A stretch of 64,000 nt of DNA from Shewanella litorisediminis (GTDB taxonomy: Bacteria > Pseudomonadota > Gammaproteobacteria > Enterobacterales > Shewanellaceae). Position 1 is the stretch's first letter. Each line of letters begins with the position of its first letter. The stretch lies in NCBI RefSeq assembly GCF_016834455.1, contig NZ_CP069213.1, positions 434,501-498,500 on the forward strand. The letters are read 5' to 3'. The notes below the pieces were generated by a model. The model saw only the letters and a list, made by a program, of their open reading frames with translations, was not told where the DNA came from and searched no databases. The position numbers were made by a program, and so were the translations under genes. Positions 16,350-28,196 of this stretch are shown here, piece after piece.

Positions 16350-17831
16350 TTATAGCGTCGGGGATTGGTCGATACCGAGTTCGTCCCAAATATCGTCCAC
16401 TCTGCGTTTCACCGCCTCGTCCATCACGATTGGGGTACCCCATTCACGATTGGTTTCGCCTTCCCATTTGTTGGTGGCATCCAGGCCCATTTTGGAGCCG
16501 AGGCCCGCTACCGGCGAGGCAAAGTCGAGATAATCGATGGGGGTGTTATCTATCATCACGGTATCGCGGGTGGGATCCATACGGGTGGTAATGGCCCAAA
16601 TGACGTCCTGCCAGTCGCGGCAGTCCACATCTTCATCCACCACCACAATAAACTTGGTGTACATGAACTGGCGCAGGAACGACCAGGCGCCCATCATCAC
16701 CCGCTTGGCATGACCCGGGTATTGCTTACGGATGGAGATCACCGCCATTCGATAGGAACAGCCTTCGGGTGGCAGGTAAAAATCAACAATTTCAGGATAT
16801 TGCTTTCGCAAAATCGGCACGAACACTTCGTTCAGTGCCACCCCCAGCATGGCCGGTTCATCGGGTGGACGGCCGGTGTAGGTGCTGTGGTAGATGGCAT
16901 CTTTCCTGTGGGTAATGTGGGTCACGGTAAACACAGGGAAGCTGTCGGTTTCGTTGTAATAGCCGGTATGGTCGCCGTAGGGACCTTCCTCGGCCATCTC
17001 GCCGGGGGCTATGTAACCTTCGAGGATGATTTCGCTGGTGGCCGGTACTTCGAGGTCACAGGACAGCGCCTTCACCACTTCGGTGCGCTCGCCGCGTAAG
17101 AGGCCCGCAAAGGCATATTCGCTCATGGAGTCCGGCACTGGGGTCACAGCGCCCAAAATAGTCACGGGATCTGAGCCCAGCGCCACCACCACGGGGTAGT
17201 TTTCACCCGGGTGTTTTTCCTGAAAGTCCCGGAAATCCAAGGCGCCGCCACGGTGGGACAACCAGCGCATGATGAGCTTGTTTTTGCCCAAAAGCTGCTG
17301 ACGGTAAATGCCGAGGTTCTGACGCTTCTGGCGTGGGCCCTTGGTGATGGTCAGACCCCAGGTTACCAGCGGTGCCACGTCACCGGGCCAGCAGTGCTGA
17401 ATGGGCAGCTTGGTCAGGTCAACATCGTCACCAGACAACACCACTTCCTGACAGGGCGCGCGGCTCACTGTCTTGGGCGGCATGTTCAGCGCTTGCTTAA
17501 ACATGGGGATTTTGGCGATGGCATCTTTAAAACCCCGTGGTGGCTCAGGCTCTTTGAGGAAGGCCAGCAGCTCACCCACATCGCGCAGCGCCAACGGGTC
17601 TTCTTTACCCAGCGCCATGGCGACACGCTTGGGCGTGCCAAAGAGGTTTGCCAGTACCGGCATACTGTGGCCTTTGGGCTGCTCGAACAAGAGCGCCGGG
17701 CCGCCGGCACGCAACACGCGGTCGGCGATTTCAGTCATTTCAAGATAAGGATCAACCGGATAGCTGACGCGCTTAAGCTCGCCGCACTCTTCGAGGTGGC
17801 TGATAAAGCTACGTAAATCCTTAAAACTCAT
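16350..17831 (-). CDS. ubiD: 3-octaprenyl-4-hydroxybenzoate decarboxylase
   Basis: This 493-residue protein of the UbiD family is close to E. coli UbiD (497). Visible blocks include the [18 protein letters not shown] start region, the [18 protein letters not shown] segment, the prenyl-FMN and metal site region around [13 protein letters not shown], and [17 protein letters not shown]. It decarboxylates the ubiquinone precursor using prenylated FMN made by UbiX. ATG 17831 ([10 protein letters not shown]) matches the family start; the longer frame adds 14 unlikely residues. It is transcribed towards fre. Confidence 0.95.
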   Translation of the reverse strand: MSFKDLRSFISHLEECGELKRVSYPVDPYLEMTEIADRVLRAGGPALLFEQPKGHSMPVLANLFGTPKRVAMALGKEDPLALRDVGELLAFLKEPEPPRGFKDAIAKIPMFKQALNMPPKTVSRAPCQEVVLSGDDVDLTKLPIQHCWPGDVAPLVTWGLTITKGPRQKRQNLGIYRQQLLGKNKLIMRWLSHRGGALDFRDFQEKHPGENYPVVVALGSDPVTILGAVTPVPDSMSEYAFAGLLRGERTEVVKALSCDLEVPATSEIILEGYIAPGEMAEEGPYGDHTGYYNETDSFPVFTVTHITHRKDAIYHSTYTGRPPDEPAMLGVALNEVFVPILRKQYPEIVDFYLPPEGCSYRMAVISIRKQYPGHAKRVMMGAWSFLRQFMYTKFIVVVDEDVDCRDWQDVIWAITTRMDPTRDTVMIDNTPIDYLDFASPVAGLGSKMGLDATNKWEGETNREWGTPIVMDEAVKRRVDDIWDELGIDQSPTL

Positions 17832-17929
17832 ATGGAAATGCCTCTGTTTGCAAAACCCTTTTGTGGCGCGCACTATACCATTAAAGCCCCGTTGGCGGAA
17901 TCAAAAGCGCCCCGGGCAGGGGGGGGAGT

Positions 17930-18448
17930 ATGACAAAGTCCTGGTGTTCTGTGGCCGTGGTGGCGGTACTGGCCCTGTCCGCCGCGCCCTTGCCTGCATT
18001 GGCTGATCTAAGCACCTCGGTGTGGATAGGCAATCACAATGGTCTTGGCCTGAGTTATTCCAGCGGCGGTTATGGCCACTGGCGCTATCCGGGACCCTAT
18101 TGGCGCACCGGCATCGGCTGGGGTTGGCGCGACCCCTTCTATCGCGATCCCGTTTGGCGCTACAACGACAGCTGGTATTGGCAGCAGCGGGCTTGGGCGG
18201 AAAGTGCTTGGGCGGAAAGAGAAAGGGAGCATGAGCGTCAGGCTGAGCGCGAACGCCAGCGGCTGATGACCCAGCCACGGCCGGTGCCGCCGGCCATGAT
18301 CACCCGTTCCCGGGAACAGGTTGAAGGCTTGGCCTCTTTGCCGCAAAACGCCAGAGTGATCATGGTGGACGGCAAACCTCAGTATGAATGGCAGGGGCAG
18401 AGATACCATTTTGACTGGCAGACCGAGCGTTATATGCCGTTGCCGTAA
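17930..18448 (+). CDS. Secreted Trp/Tyr/Arg-rich protein of unknown function
   Basis: This 172-residue protein has a signal peptide of about 25 residues ending ALA. The mature N-terminal half is very rich in Gly, Trp, Tyr and Arg (for example YPGPYWRTGIGWGWRDPF). A charged Glu/Arg helix (about 85-112) follows, and a small C-terminal domain holds VIMVDGKPQYEWQGQRYHFD. No family could be assigned. GGGGGGAG precedes the start. It is transcribed alone, diverges from ubiD and shares a terminator with the convergent metalloprotease gene. Confidence 0.75.
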   Translation: MTKSWCSVAVVAVLALSAAPLPALADLSTSVWIGNHNGLGLSYSSGGYGHWRYPGPYWRTGIGWGWRDPFYRDPVWRYNDSWYWQQRAWAESAWAEREREHERQAERERQRLMTQPRPVPPAMITRSREQVEGLASLPQNARVIMVDGKPQYEWQGQRYHFDWQTERYMPLP

Positions 18449-18474
18449 GTGACCTCAAGCGTGAGTAAATAATA

Positions 18475-18502
18475 AAAAACGCCGTCCACTGGACGGCGTT
18501 TT
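18475..18502. terminator. Bidirectional terminator
   Basis: The stem AAAAACGCCGTCC/GGACGGCGTTTT has a 3-nt loop and A/T tracts on both sides. It serves the plus-strand gene ending at 18448 and the minus-strand protease ending at 18524. Confidence 0.92.
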
Positions 18503-18523
18503 CAGTTTAAACCGGTTTGCTTA

Positions 18524-21126
<2,603 letters not shown>

Positions 21127-21507
21127 CTAGCGATAACTGATATTCATGGGGATCATTGGCTCTCTGGAGCCTTTTTCCGCACGCAGACGGGCGAGATACT
21201 GTTCCCACAAATTTAATTGGTTGGTAGCCAGTTGGTGCAATACCTGCCATGAATAAAGTCCGGTATCATGGCCATCATCAAACACTAATTTAACCGCGTA
21301 GTTACCTACGGGTTCGATGGCGGTGATGTTGACGTCCTTTTTATGGGTAACCAGTACCGGGTTGCCGTGGCCGTGGACCTCCGCCGACGGGGAATACACC
21401 CTCAGGAATTCGCAGCTCAGCTGATACTGGCTGCCATCATCAAATCCCACTTCCAGCAGACGTGATTTTCGTTTCAGCTTAAGGGATACAACCTGGGGAT
21501 GGCTCAT
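21127..21507 (-). CDS. DUF971 (gamma-butyrobetaine hydroxylase N-terminal-like) protein
   Basis: This 126-residue protein has a single DUF971 domain: LKLKRKSRLLEVGFDDGSQYQL, CEFLRVYSPSAEV, then NYAVKLVFDDGHDTGLYSW. The domain also occurs at the N-terminus of gamma-butyrobetaine and trimethyllysine hydroxylases and in proteins tied to Fe-S work. Stand-alone copies are common in proteobacteria and uncharacterised. ATG 21507 with GGGGGCTCC upstream gives the family start. It is divergent from the nSTAND regulator with 118 bp between them. Confidence 0.85.
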   Translation of the reverse strand: MSHPQVVSLKLKRKSRLLEVGFDDGSQYQLSCEFLRVYSPSAEVHGHGNPVLVTHKKDVNITAIEPVGNYAVKLVFDDGHDTGLYSWQVLHQLATNQLNLWEQYLARLRAEKGSREPMIPMNISYR

Positions 21508-21625
21508 GGGGGCTCCTGACCGTGGATTAACCCGGATATGGTCGCTCGCTTTGCGATGATTGTGAACCCCGCAACACAGAAAAAGGTGTGGCTTTCCAGC
21601 CAAGGTCACAGAGGGCCTCAAAGGG

Positions 21626-24600
21626 ATGACAGAGACAATTTTCTTCTTCGGCGATTGGCAGGTGTCGCCCCAAAGCAACCGCATCAGTCGCGGCAGTCTC
21701 AGCCGCCAGCTGGAGCCCAAGGCCATGGAGGTACTCTTGTATCTGTGTCAGCGCCAGGGCGAGGTGGTCAGCAGTGACGAGCTGCTGGATGCCTGCTGGG
21801 CCGGGCTTGAGACAGGCGATAATCCGCTGCACAAAACCATCGCCGTGCTGCGCCGTGCCCTGGATGACAGTGCTACCAATCCCCAATTTATCGAAACCCT
21901 GCGCCGCCGTGGCTACCGCACCCTGGCGGCTGTTTCTTTTCCATCTGGTCATGAACAGGGTGCCGCAGAAGGCGTGTGGCAGGCGGGGTCACCTTTTCCT
22001 GGGCTGCGCCCCTTTGGCAGCCAGGATGCCGACGTGTTTTTCGGCCGCCGGGAGCAAATCAACACCCTGCTTGAGAATATCCATCGTCAGGTGCGCAGTG
22101 GCCGGGGCCTGTGTTTGCTGCTTGGCCCCAGTGGCAGCGGTAAGACGTCGCTGATCCACGCAGGTATTCTGCCCAACCTCAGTACCTCCCAGGGAGTAAA
22201 TGGCATAGGTCTGGTGTCCAGCGCCGGGCTGGATATGGCCGATGTGGCCCCGGGTGCGCTGATGCTGGAGCTGGCATCGGCCATGCTCGACTGGGAGGTG
22301 GATGATAAGCCGGTATTTGAGGGGGAAAGCGCCGACACTCTCGCCCTTATGCTTGGCGAGAGCAGCGAGTCTGTCACTGGCCGTTTGCTGGCGGCCTTGC
22401 CATCCGGACGCTGGGAAAAACCGCGTTTTGCACTGGTGGTAGACAGGCTTGAAGTCCTGCTCTCTTCGCCTGCGTTTGATGAAACAGACAGAAGCGCGTT
22501 TTTGGCGTTGCTCGATACCCTGTCCCGCAGTGGCGCCGTGCTGGTGCTCTGTGCCTGTCGTAACGACTTTTACCCGTTGGTGGTGAGCCACAGTGTGCTG
22601 ATGGCGGGCAAGGGCAATGGCGCACACTTTGACCTTGAGCCACCCAGTCGCCAATCCTTGCTGCAGATGATCCGCCTGCCTGCGGCGGCAGCGGGGCTCA
22701 GTTGGGAGCATGATAAAGACAGCGCGCTGGGGCTGGATGAGCTTCTCTGCCGCGAGGCGGCCGAGAGTCCGGATGCCTTGCCCATGCTGCAGTACCTGTT
22801 GCAGGCGCTGTATCTGGCGCGGGATGAATCCAATCAGCTAAAGCTCGATGTCTACCACAGACTGGGCGGCATCGAAGGCGCCATCGGCCGCGCCGCCGAT
22901 GAGGCTTTGGCTGACCAGAGCGCCGCCACCCGCGCCGCTCTGCCCGGGGTGTTGGCGCGGCTCGTTACCCTTAAGGAAGACGAGCTGTCGGTAACCAGTC
23001 GCAGCGCCCGTTACAGTGAGCTTTGCACCGAGGACGAGCGCCGACTGGTACAGGCACTGGTGGACAGCAGATTGTTTGTATCCCATCTTGAGGGCGCCCA
23101 GCCCAGCTTCAGTGTGGCCCATGAAGCCTTGCTGCGGCGCTGGCGCAGGGCGTCGCGCTGGATTGAAGAACATCGGCAGTTGCTGGCGCTCAAGTCGCGC
23201 CTGTTTCATCAGGCCAGCCGCTGGCAGAGTGCCGGGCGTGATCGTGACTACCTGCTCGGGCCGGGCAAGCCCATGCTGGAAGCAAGGCAGCTTCTTGAAG
23301 AGGGACAGTTGGCGCTCGATGAGCAGAGCCGTGAATTTATTCATGCCTCCCTCGCCCGGGATGTGCGCCGCAGTTGGGTAAAACGCGGCACAGTAGCCCT
23401 GCTTGGCATGCTGACCCTGATTTCCGTGGTGATGGGTGTCAGGAGTATGCAGGCCGAGCGTCTTGCCACCGAGCGGCGTCTCGCGGCGGAAGACTTGCTT
23501 GGCTTTATGGTGGGCCAGTTCGCCGACCGGCTGCGCAGCATCGGCCGTATGGATCTGCTCGATGGGGTCAGCAACAAGGCGCTGGATTATTTCAGTACGC
23601 CCGACGCCAGCTTGTCAGTGGCAGCCCTGTTCCGCCACGGTCAGACACTGGAGGCCATGGGGGAGGTGGCCTACAGCCGCGAAAAGCCCGATGAGGCCAG
23701 GGCGGCGCTGCTGGCAGCGCGGGATAAGCTATTGCCCCTCAGAGGCCGTGATGTGCCTCAGCTCGAACTGTACAAAACCCTGGGCGCCAATGCGTTTTGG
23801 CTGGGGCAGATTGAGTACGACAACAACAACTGGGAAGCGGTAAAAATCTGGTTCGGGGCATACCTTGAGCACAGTGAAGCCATGGTGAAACTGGCACCGG
23901 AAAGCCGGGATGCGCGTTTGGAGCTTTCTTATGCCGAAAACTCCCTCGGCAGTCTCGCCATGAAGCTGCAGGATTACCCCCTGGCTCAGCAAATGTTTGA
24001 GGCTTCTCTCGCCCTGAAGTTACAGCTGCTCAGCGACGCCCCCGACGATGGCCAGCTGATTGCCGACGTGGCCGATACCCAATCCTGGCTTGCCAGTGCG
24101 GCCATGGCCACGGGGGATATTCCCCTTGCAGTGAAACTGCATACGGATATTGGCACACTGCTTGGGCGCTCCAGTGAGGCCTACGCCCTCGACCGTCTGT
24201 CCCACAGTCAGGCCAATCTTGCCCGTCTGTACGAGTGGCTTGGCAATACCGACGCAGCCAGGGAAGCCATCCTCAGGGCCAAAGCCATTCGCATTCAGGC
24301 CCTGGCCAAAGACCCGGGTAACCAATCCTGGCGCTACGACCTGTTGATAACCGGTCTGCACGAGATTGAACTCGGCATAGGTTCCGGCTCCGAGGCTGAA
24401 TTGGAAGCCAGCAGACAGCGACTGGGCGCCGAAGCTAAGACGTTGTCGCTCCAGCGCCAGCAAAAGTTTGCCGAGCTGTATCCGCTCGCGGCCGGTAGAC
24501 GGCTATTGCAACTTGGGCATTTTGCCGCCGCCGAAGCCATGGCCGAGCAGGCAATCGCTGTGTTGTCGGCAGGGGCTGCACAGGTGTCCGACGACTGGGA

Positions 24601-24850
24601 AGATAAGGCCCGGATGGCGGAGGCCGAACTGCTGTTGGTACAGAGCCAGTTGGCTCAGGGAACGAACGAGGTAAAGTTCGCCATGTGCCAGTCGGTGAAA
24701 ACCCGCCTCGACCCGATTGTTGCCGTGTCACAGGCTCCCCGCTTTGTGCGTCCCTATGTGATGGCATTGGAATGCCTGGGGCAGACGGATGCTGCCGATG
24801 CCCTTAAAGGCCCGCTTGCCGCTCAGGGGGTTAGGTTCCAGGCTTTTTGA
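21626..24850 (+). CDS. wHTH / nSTAND NTPase / transmembrane / TPR regulator
   Basis: This 1074-residue one-piece regulator begins with an OmpR/CadC-type winged helix (about 5-103: LEPKAMEVLLYLCQRQGEVV, then LRRRGYRTL). Next is the PFPGLRPF motif (123-130) that opens nSTAND1 domains, Walker A GPSGSGKTS (167-175), and a long STAND NTPase and helical arm to about 570. A membrane segment spans about 587-607 (VALLGMLTLISVVMG). The C-terminal half (about 630-1070) is helical TPR-like sequence that would be periplasmic if the winged helix is cytoplasmic. STAND proteins act as nucleotide-dependent switches that oligomerise on ligand binding. The ligand and regulon are unknown. The small gene at 24982 is the obvious candidate target. 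Confidence 0.85.
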   Translation: MTETIFFFGDWQVSPQSNRISRGSLSRQLEPKAMEVLLYLCQRQGEVVSSDELLDACWAGLETGDNPLHKTIAVLRRALDDSATNPQFIETLRRRGYRTLAAVSFPSGHEQGAAEGVWQAGSPFPGLRPFGSQDADVFFGRREQINTLLENIHRQVRSGRGLCLLLGPSGSGKTSLIHAGILPNLSTSQGVNGIGLVSSAGLDMADVAPGALMLELASAMLDWEVDDKPVFEGESADTLALMLGESSESVTGRLLAALPSGRWEKPRFALVVDRLEVLLSSPAFDETDRSAFLALLDTLSRSGAVLVLCACRNDFYPLVVSHSVLMAGKGNGAHFDLEPPSRQSLLQMIRLPAAAAGLSWEHDKDSALGLDELLCREAAESPDALPMLQYLLQALYLARDESNQLKLDVYHRLGGIEGAIGRAADEALADQSAATRAALPGVLARLVTLKEDELSVTSRSARYSELCTEDERRLVQALVDSRLFVSHLEGAQPSFSVAHEALLRRWRRASRWIEEHRQLLALKSRLFHQASRWQSAGRDRDYLLGPGKPMLEARQLLEEGQLALDEQSREFIHASLARDVRRSWVKRGTVALLGMLTLISVVMGVRSMQAERLATERRLAAEDLLGFMVGQFADRLRSIGRMDLLDGVSNKALDYFSTPDASLSVAALFRHGQTLEAMGEVAYSREKPDEARAALLAARDKLLPLRGRDVPQLELYKTLGANAFWLGQIEYDNNNWEAVKIWFGAYLEHSEAMVKLAPESRDARLELSYAENSLGSLAMKLQDYPLAQQMFEASLALKLQLLSDAPDDGQLIADVADTQSWLASAAMATGDIPLAVKLHTDIGTLLGRSSEAYALDRLSHSQANLARLYEWLGNTDAAREAILRAKAIRIQALAKDPGNQSWRYDLLITGLHEIELGIGSGSEAELEASRQRLGAEAKTLSLQRQQKFAELYPLAAGRRLLQLGHFAAAEAMAEQAIAVLSAGAAQVSDDWEDKARMAEAELLLVQSQLAQGTNEVKFAMCQSVKTRLDPIVAVSQAPRFVRPYVMALECLGQTDAADALKGPLAAQGVRFQAF

Positions 24851-24919
24851 TTTGGTTTTATAAAATAAAATCAATCTATTACCCCGTAAGCTTGCCAGAA
24901 GGTGTTATCAGGCAAGCTT
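24847..24919. promoter_or_regulatory. Nested dyads upstream of the 24982 gene, operator candidates
   Basis: TTGATTT (24847-24853) and AAATCAA (24868-24874) form an inverted repeat around the 10-bp palindrome TTTTATAAAA (24856-24865). Then AAGCTTGCC (24888-24896) and GGCAAGCTT (24911-24919) form a second 9-bp inverted repeat with a 14-nt gap. Neither has a T-run, so binding by a dimeric regulator is more likely than termination. A third GC hairpin (CCCCCGC/GCGGGGG) lies near 24939-24953. Confidence 0.45.
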
Positions 24920-24981
24920 GTTAGTATGGTCTCAGCAGCCCCCGCGGCGGGGGCGCATTGACAGAAAATAAAGGAAAACCC

Positions 24982-25329
24982 ATGTCAGTTCAGAATATTC
25001 AGGTCACTGTGTCTCTCGATGCCAATAACACCCCGGTATTTAACTATGTGCCGGCAGGGCCCGTGGTCGTGACCGAATCAGGCACCCAGATTATTTATTC
25101 GTTGCAGGACAAGACCGGCAAAGGCCTGAGTTTTGCCGGTGCGGCCTTTGCTACCCCGTTTGATCGGGTGATAGATGCGGTGGAGTTGCTGAATGAAACC
25201 ACCCTGGCCCTCTACGACGCCGATACCATAGTCGGCAAGACCGGTTTCAGACTGGTGTTCAACATTGCCGGCAGCACGCTGCAACTTTGCAGCCCTGACC
25301 CCCAGGTCATCAATAAAGACGTGAAGTAA
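24982..25329 (+). CDS. Small conserved protein, possibly DP-EP family, paired with the nSTAND regulator
   Basis: This 115-residue protein has no signal peptide and an alternating beta pattern: VQNIQVTVSLDANNTPVFNY, then GTQIIYSLQDKTGKGLSFAGAAF, ending LQLCSPDPQVINKDVK. It resembles the small DP-EP (DUF1888) proteins known mainly from Shewanella, but I hold that assignment loosely. ATG 24982 is chosen because AAAGGAAAA precedes it; an ATG-less upstream extension of eight residues is less likely. The gene follows the nSTAND regulator by 131 bp holding several dyads, and ends in a strong terminator. Confidence 0.65.
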   Translation: MSVQNIQVTVSLDANNTPVFNYVPAGPVVVTESGTQIIYSLQDKTGKGLSFAGAAFATPFDRVIDAVELLNETTLALYDADTIVGKTGFRLVFNIAGSTLQLCSPDPQVINKDVK

Positions 25330-25341
25330 CTTGGTACGACA

Positions 25342-25375
25342 AACACACCCGGCCCTGTGCCGGGTGTGTTTTTTT
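25342..25375 (+). terminator. Terminator after the 24982 gene
   Basis: A perfect 12-bp stem, AACACACCCGGC/GCCGGGTGTGTT, with a 5-nt loop is followed by five more T. Confidence 0.93.
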
Positions 25376-25573
25376 GGGCGCTGCAATGGCGGGTGGAGCC
25401 CAGGTTTTGGCCAATTTGGGCGGCAAAAGATAGTCTCCCAGCGGAAGCCAGGCTTCGTAATGTGTGTTTTTATCATTTAATATCAGTGCTTTGCGTCGTA
25501 AGCTTGGGGGAAGGTTAAAGTTGACGCCGCATTCTAAAGTGGTTGGCATAGGACACACCGTCAGGAGCCAGCC

Positions 25574-26485
25574 ATGTACCCCGTCCAGGAAAATTATTGT
25601 GAGTTTGCCGCCGTTGCCGAGGTGGTTCAGTGTCTTCAGCAGCCCATGGTGTTAGCCGATGCCTCAGGCAAGGTGCTGTGTGTTAATCCAGCTGCAGCGG
25701 CATTGCTGGGGGATGAAGCCGAGACCTTTGTCGGGGAGCTTTGGCCAAGTTGGCTGGAGAGTGGATATCAGGGACTCTACCGGGAGCTGCAGTCTGCAGC
25801 CGATGGACAACATCATGCTCTGCAGCATGGTGCCAGGGAAGTGCAGCTTCGGCGGGTGGACGGTGCCCTCTTGTGGGTGAAGCTGAGTCTATCGTTTGTG
25901 CAGGGGCTGCTGCCGCTGTTTTTGGTGGGTTTTGAGGACTTGTCTTCGCAAAAGGCGGAGGTGCAAAGGCTCACTGCGCTGGCGGCCACCGACTATTTAA
26001 CCGGCCTGGCCAATCGCCGTACCCTGATGGAGGCCTTGGAGAAGCAATGGCGCCAATGTCTTATTCGCCGACATCCCATCAGTGTGGTGATTGTGGATGT
26101 GGACTTTTTCAAGCAGTTCAACGACCTCTATGGCCATTTAAAGGGGGATGACTGTTTGAGGCGCATTGCAGCGGCGCTGGCTTCTGCCCTGCCTTCACCA
26201 CAATGCCTGGCAGCGCGATTCGGCGGTGAGGAGTTTGTGCTGCTGCTCCCCGGCTTTAATGCGGCCATGGCCGAATTGATAGCCAAACAGGTGTCTGATG
26301 CGATAAGTGCCATCGATATTAAGTCAATGGGGTTGCCAGAGGGGGCATTGCTGACGGTCAGTCAGGGGATTGCCTGTGAGATAAGTGGCCAGTTTCGCAC
26401 TGCCGATGCCATGCTGCTGGGGGCAGACACCGCGCTTTACCGGGCCAAGCGCGAAGGCAGAAACAAGATAATTCTGTCGGACTGA
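25574..26485 (+). CDS. PAS-GGDEF diguanylate cyclase
   Basis: This 303-residue soluble protein has a PAS sensory domain at about 15-125 (QPMVLADASGKVLCVNPAAAALLG). A GGDEF domain follows from DYLTGLANRR (140-149), with the active site RFGGEEF (215-221). The intact GGEEF loop and the metal-binding D of IVDVDFF predict synthesis of cyclic di-GMP from two GTP. The RxxD inhibitory site normally found just before the GGEEF loop is not seen. No membrane span is present, so the signal is cytosolic. AGGAGCC precedes the start. A small ORF follows 16 bp later. Confidence 0.92.
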   Translation: MYPVQENYCEFAAVAEVVQCLQQPMVLADASGKVLCVNPAAAALLGDEAETFVGELWPSWLESGYQGLYRELQSAADGQHHALQHGAREVQLRRVDGALLWVKLSLSFVQGLLPLFLVGFEDLSSQKAEVQRLTALAATDYLTGLANRRTLMEALEKQWRQCLIRRHPISVVIVDVDFFKQFNDLYGHLKGDDCLRRIAAALASALPSPQCLAARFGGEEFVLLLPGFNAAMAELIAKQVSDAISAIDIKSMGLPEGALLTVSQGIACEISGQFRTADAMLLGADTALYRAKREGRNKIILSD

Positions 26486-26501
26486 GCGGGGGAGGGATGC
26501 C

Positions 26502-26753
26502 ATGAACTGGCTGGCGATTTCCAAGCTGGGCTGCGGCCGCAAGCGGGCCGAAACCTTCCTCGAGCTGCAACGTAAACGCTATGGCCGCACACCGCAGCAG
26601 GCTGCACTGTCGCTGTGGAAGGGGATTTGCACCGAGCCTTCGGCCCGGTGCATCGTGAGCGATCTTAAAAACCTATCCCGGCAACCCCATCTCGACGGCA
26701 GCGAAAAGGCCTATTTACACGGAGTGCTCAATCATTTTGACCACCTGTGTTGA
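26502..26753 (+). CDS. Small basic protein of unknown function
   Basis: This 83-residue basic protein starts MNWLAISKLGCGRKRAETFL and contains four Cys and several Arg/Lys clusters. It is preceded by a strong GGGGAGGG site and lies 16 bp after the diguanylate cyclase gene, so the two are probably co-transcribed. No family or domain is recognised. It converges on the amidohydrolase gene with only 17 bp between the ends. Confidence 0.6.
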   Translation: MNWLAISKLGCGRKRAETFLELQRKRYGRTPQQAALSLWKGICTEPSARCIVSDLKNLSRQPHLDGSEKAYLHGVLNHFDHLC

Positions 26754-26770
26754 AAGGGCTGCAAGGGCCA

Positions 26771-28063
26771 TCAGCCTTTGAACACCTTGCCGTCTTTCAT
26801 CACAAAGCTGACATGTTCCAGCAGGCGGATATTGTCCAGCGGATTGCCATCGACAGCGATGATGTCAGCCAGGAAACCGGGCTTCAACTCGCCTATATCC
26901 TGTTGCTTCAGCAGGGCGGCACTGGTGAGTGTGGCTGCCTGAATCGCCTGCAGTGGCGTCATACCAAATTGCACCATGGTGGCAAATTGTTTGCCGTTGT
27001 CGCCATGGGGATAGATGGCGGCATCCGAGCCAAATACCATTTTGACTCCGGCCCTGGTGGCCTTACGGAAGCTGTCGCGCTGGGCCTTGGACACCTGTTT
27101 TTCTTTATTGATGTTTTCTTCGGGTACGCCATTGGCGGCGCCAAAGGCAAGGGTATATTCGGTGTTGTAAATATCGCAGCTAAGGTAGGTGCCGTGTTTC
27201 AGGGCCAGCTTGATGGCCTCATCGTCGAGGAAGCTGCAGTGCTCTATGCTGTCGATGCCGGCGCGGATGGCGGCCTTGATGCCGCTGGTGCCATGGGCGT
27301 GGGCGGCGATGATAAGCCCGCGCTGATGGGCTTCTTCGGCGGCGGCCCGGAGTTCATCTTCGGTATATTGCTGCACGCCCACCTTGGTGCCCTTGGAGAA
27401 CACACCGCCGGTGGCGCAAATCTTCAAGGTGTTGGCGCCATACTTGATATTTTCACGCGCTTTGGCCCGCACAGCCCAGGGGCCATCTGCCACGCCGCCT
27501 GCCACCGAATGCATCTCGGGCGCGCTGAAGTTGTCGTCGCAGTGGCCACCGGTGATTGAGAGGGAATGGCCCGCGCTCCAAATACGTGGGCCCGGAATTT
27601 CTCCGGCGTTGATACCATCGCGTACCGCAATCACGCTGTAGCCCGAATCCCCCAGATCCCGCACTGTGGTAAAGCCGGCTTCGAGGGTCTTTTTGGCGTT
27701 CTTTACCGCCTTGACCGTTTGCCGTGGCACCGAGTAATTCATCGACTCGAGAAAGTTATCTTCGGCATCGCTGCCAAGATGCACGTGCATGTCCATCAGC
27801 CCCGGCAACAGGGTCTTGCCTTTTAGTTCAATGAGTTCACTGCCGGACGGGATGTCGAGCCCGCCTTGGGTACCCAGTTCCACAATGCGGCCATCTTCGA
27901 TTTTCAGCAGTGGCGATTCGACCAGTTTGCCGCTGCGTACATCCAGCAGTGCATCGGCACTGATAAAGGTTGCTGACAATGCCGAAAAGGGCAGCATGGC
28001 CATCGACAGCGCCAATGACAGGGACAAGGATGACAAGCGGGGCAGGGATGAGTTTTGACGCAT
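26771..28063 (-). CDS. Exported metal-dependent amidohydrolase (Xaa-Pro dipeptidase-like)
   Basis: This 430-residue protein has a signal peptide of about 31 residues ending SALSA. The amidohydrolase TIM barrel follows, with LLPGLMDMHVHLG (metal ligands H93 and H95), the TLKICATGGVFS segment carrying the bridging lysine, AAHAHGTSGI and SIEHCSFL for the next histidines, and the ligand Asp in FGSDAA. The C-terminal strand GELKPGFLADIIAVDGNPL is typical of the imidazolonepropionase/prolidase-type subgroup. Relatives cleave X-Pro or other C-terminal dipeptides and related amides; the substrate is not determinable here. Confidence 0.87.
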   Translation of the reverse strand: MRQNSSLPRLSSLSLSLALSMAMLPFSALSATFISADALLDVRSGKLVESPLLKIEDGRIVELGTQGGLDIPSGSELIELKGKTLLPGLMDMHVHLGSDAEDNFLESMNYSVPRQTVKAVKNAKKTLEAGFTTVRDLGDSGYSVIAVRDGINAGEIPGPRIWSAGHSLSITGGHCDDNFSAPEMHSVAGGVADGPWAVRAKARENIKYGANTLKICATGGVFSKGTKVGVQQYTEDELRAAAEEAHQRGLIIAAHAHGTSGIKAAIRAGIDSIEHCSFLDDEAIKLALKHGTYLSCDIYNTEYTLAFGAANGVPEENINKEKQVSKAQRDSFRKATRAGVKMVFGSDAAIYPHGDNGKQFATMVQFGMTPLQAIQAATLTSAALLKQQDIGELKPGFLADIIAVDGNPLDNIRLLEHVSFVMKDGKVFKG

Positions 28064-28196
28064 CGGATGTTCTCGTTGTTGTTATTTAACGTTGCCCGGC
28101 AGCGGGCAGACTTTTGAGCATACCTCAGCGACCCGGGCGCAACAACGCCCTGGCAAGGGTCTTTACTTTCAAGGGTTTCAGCTCTGGCGAGAGACC

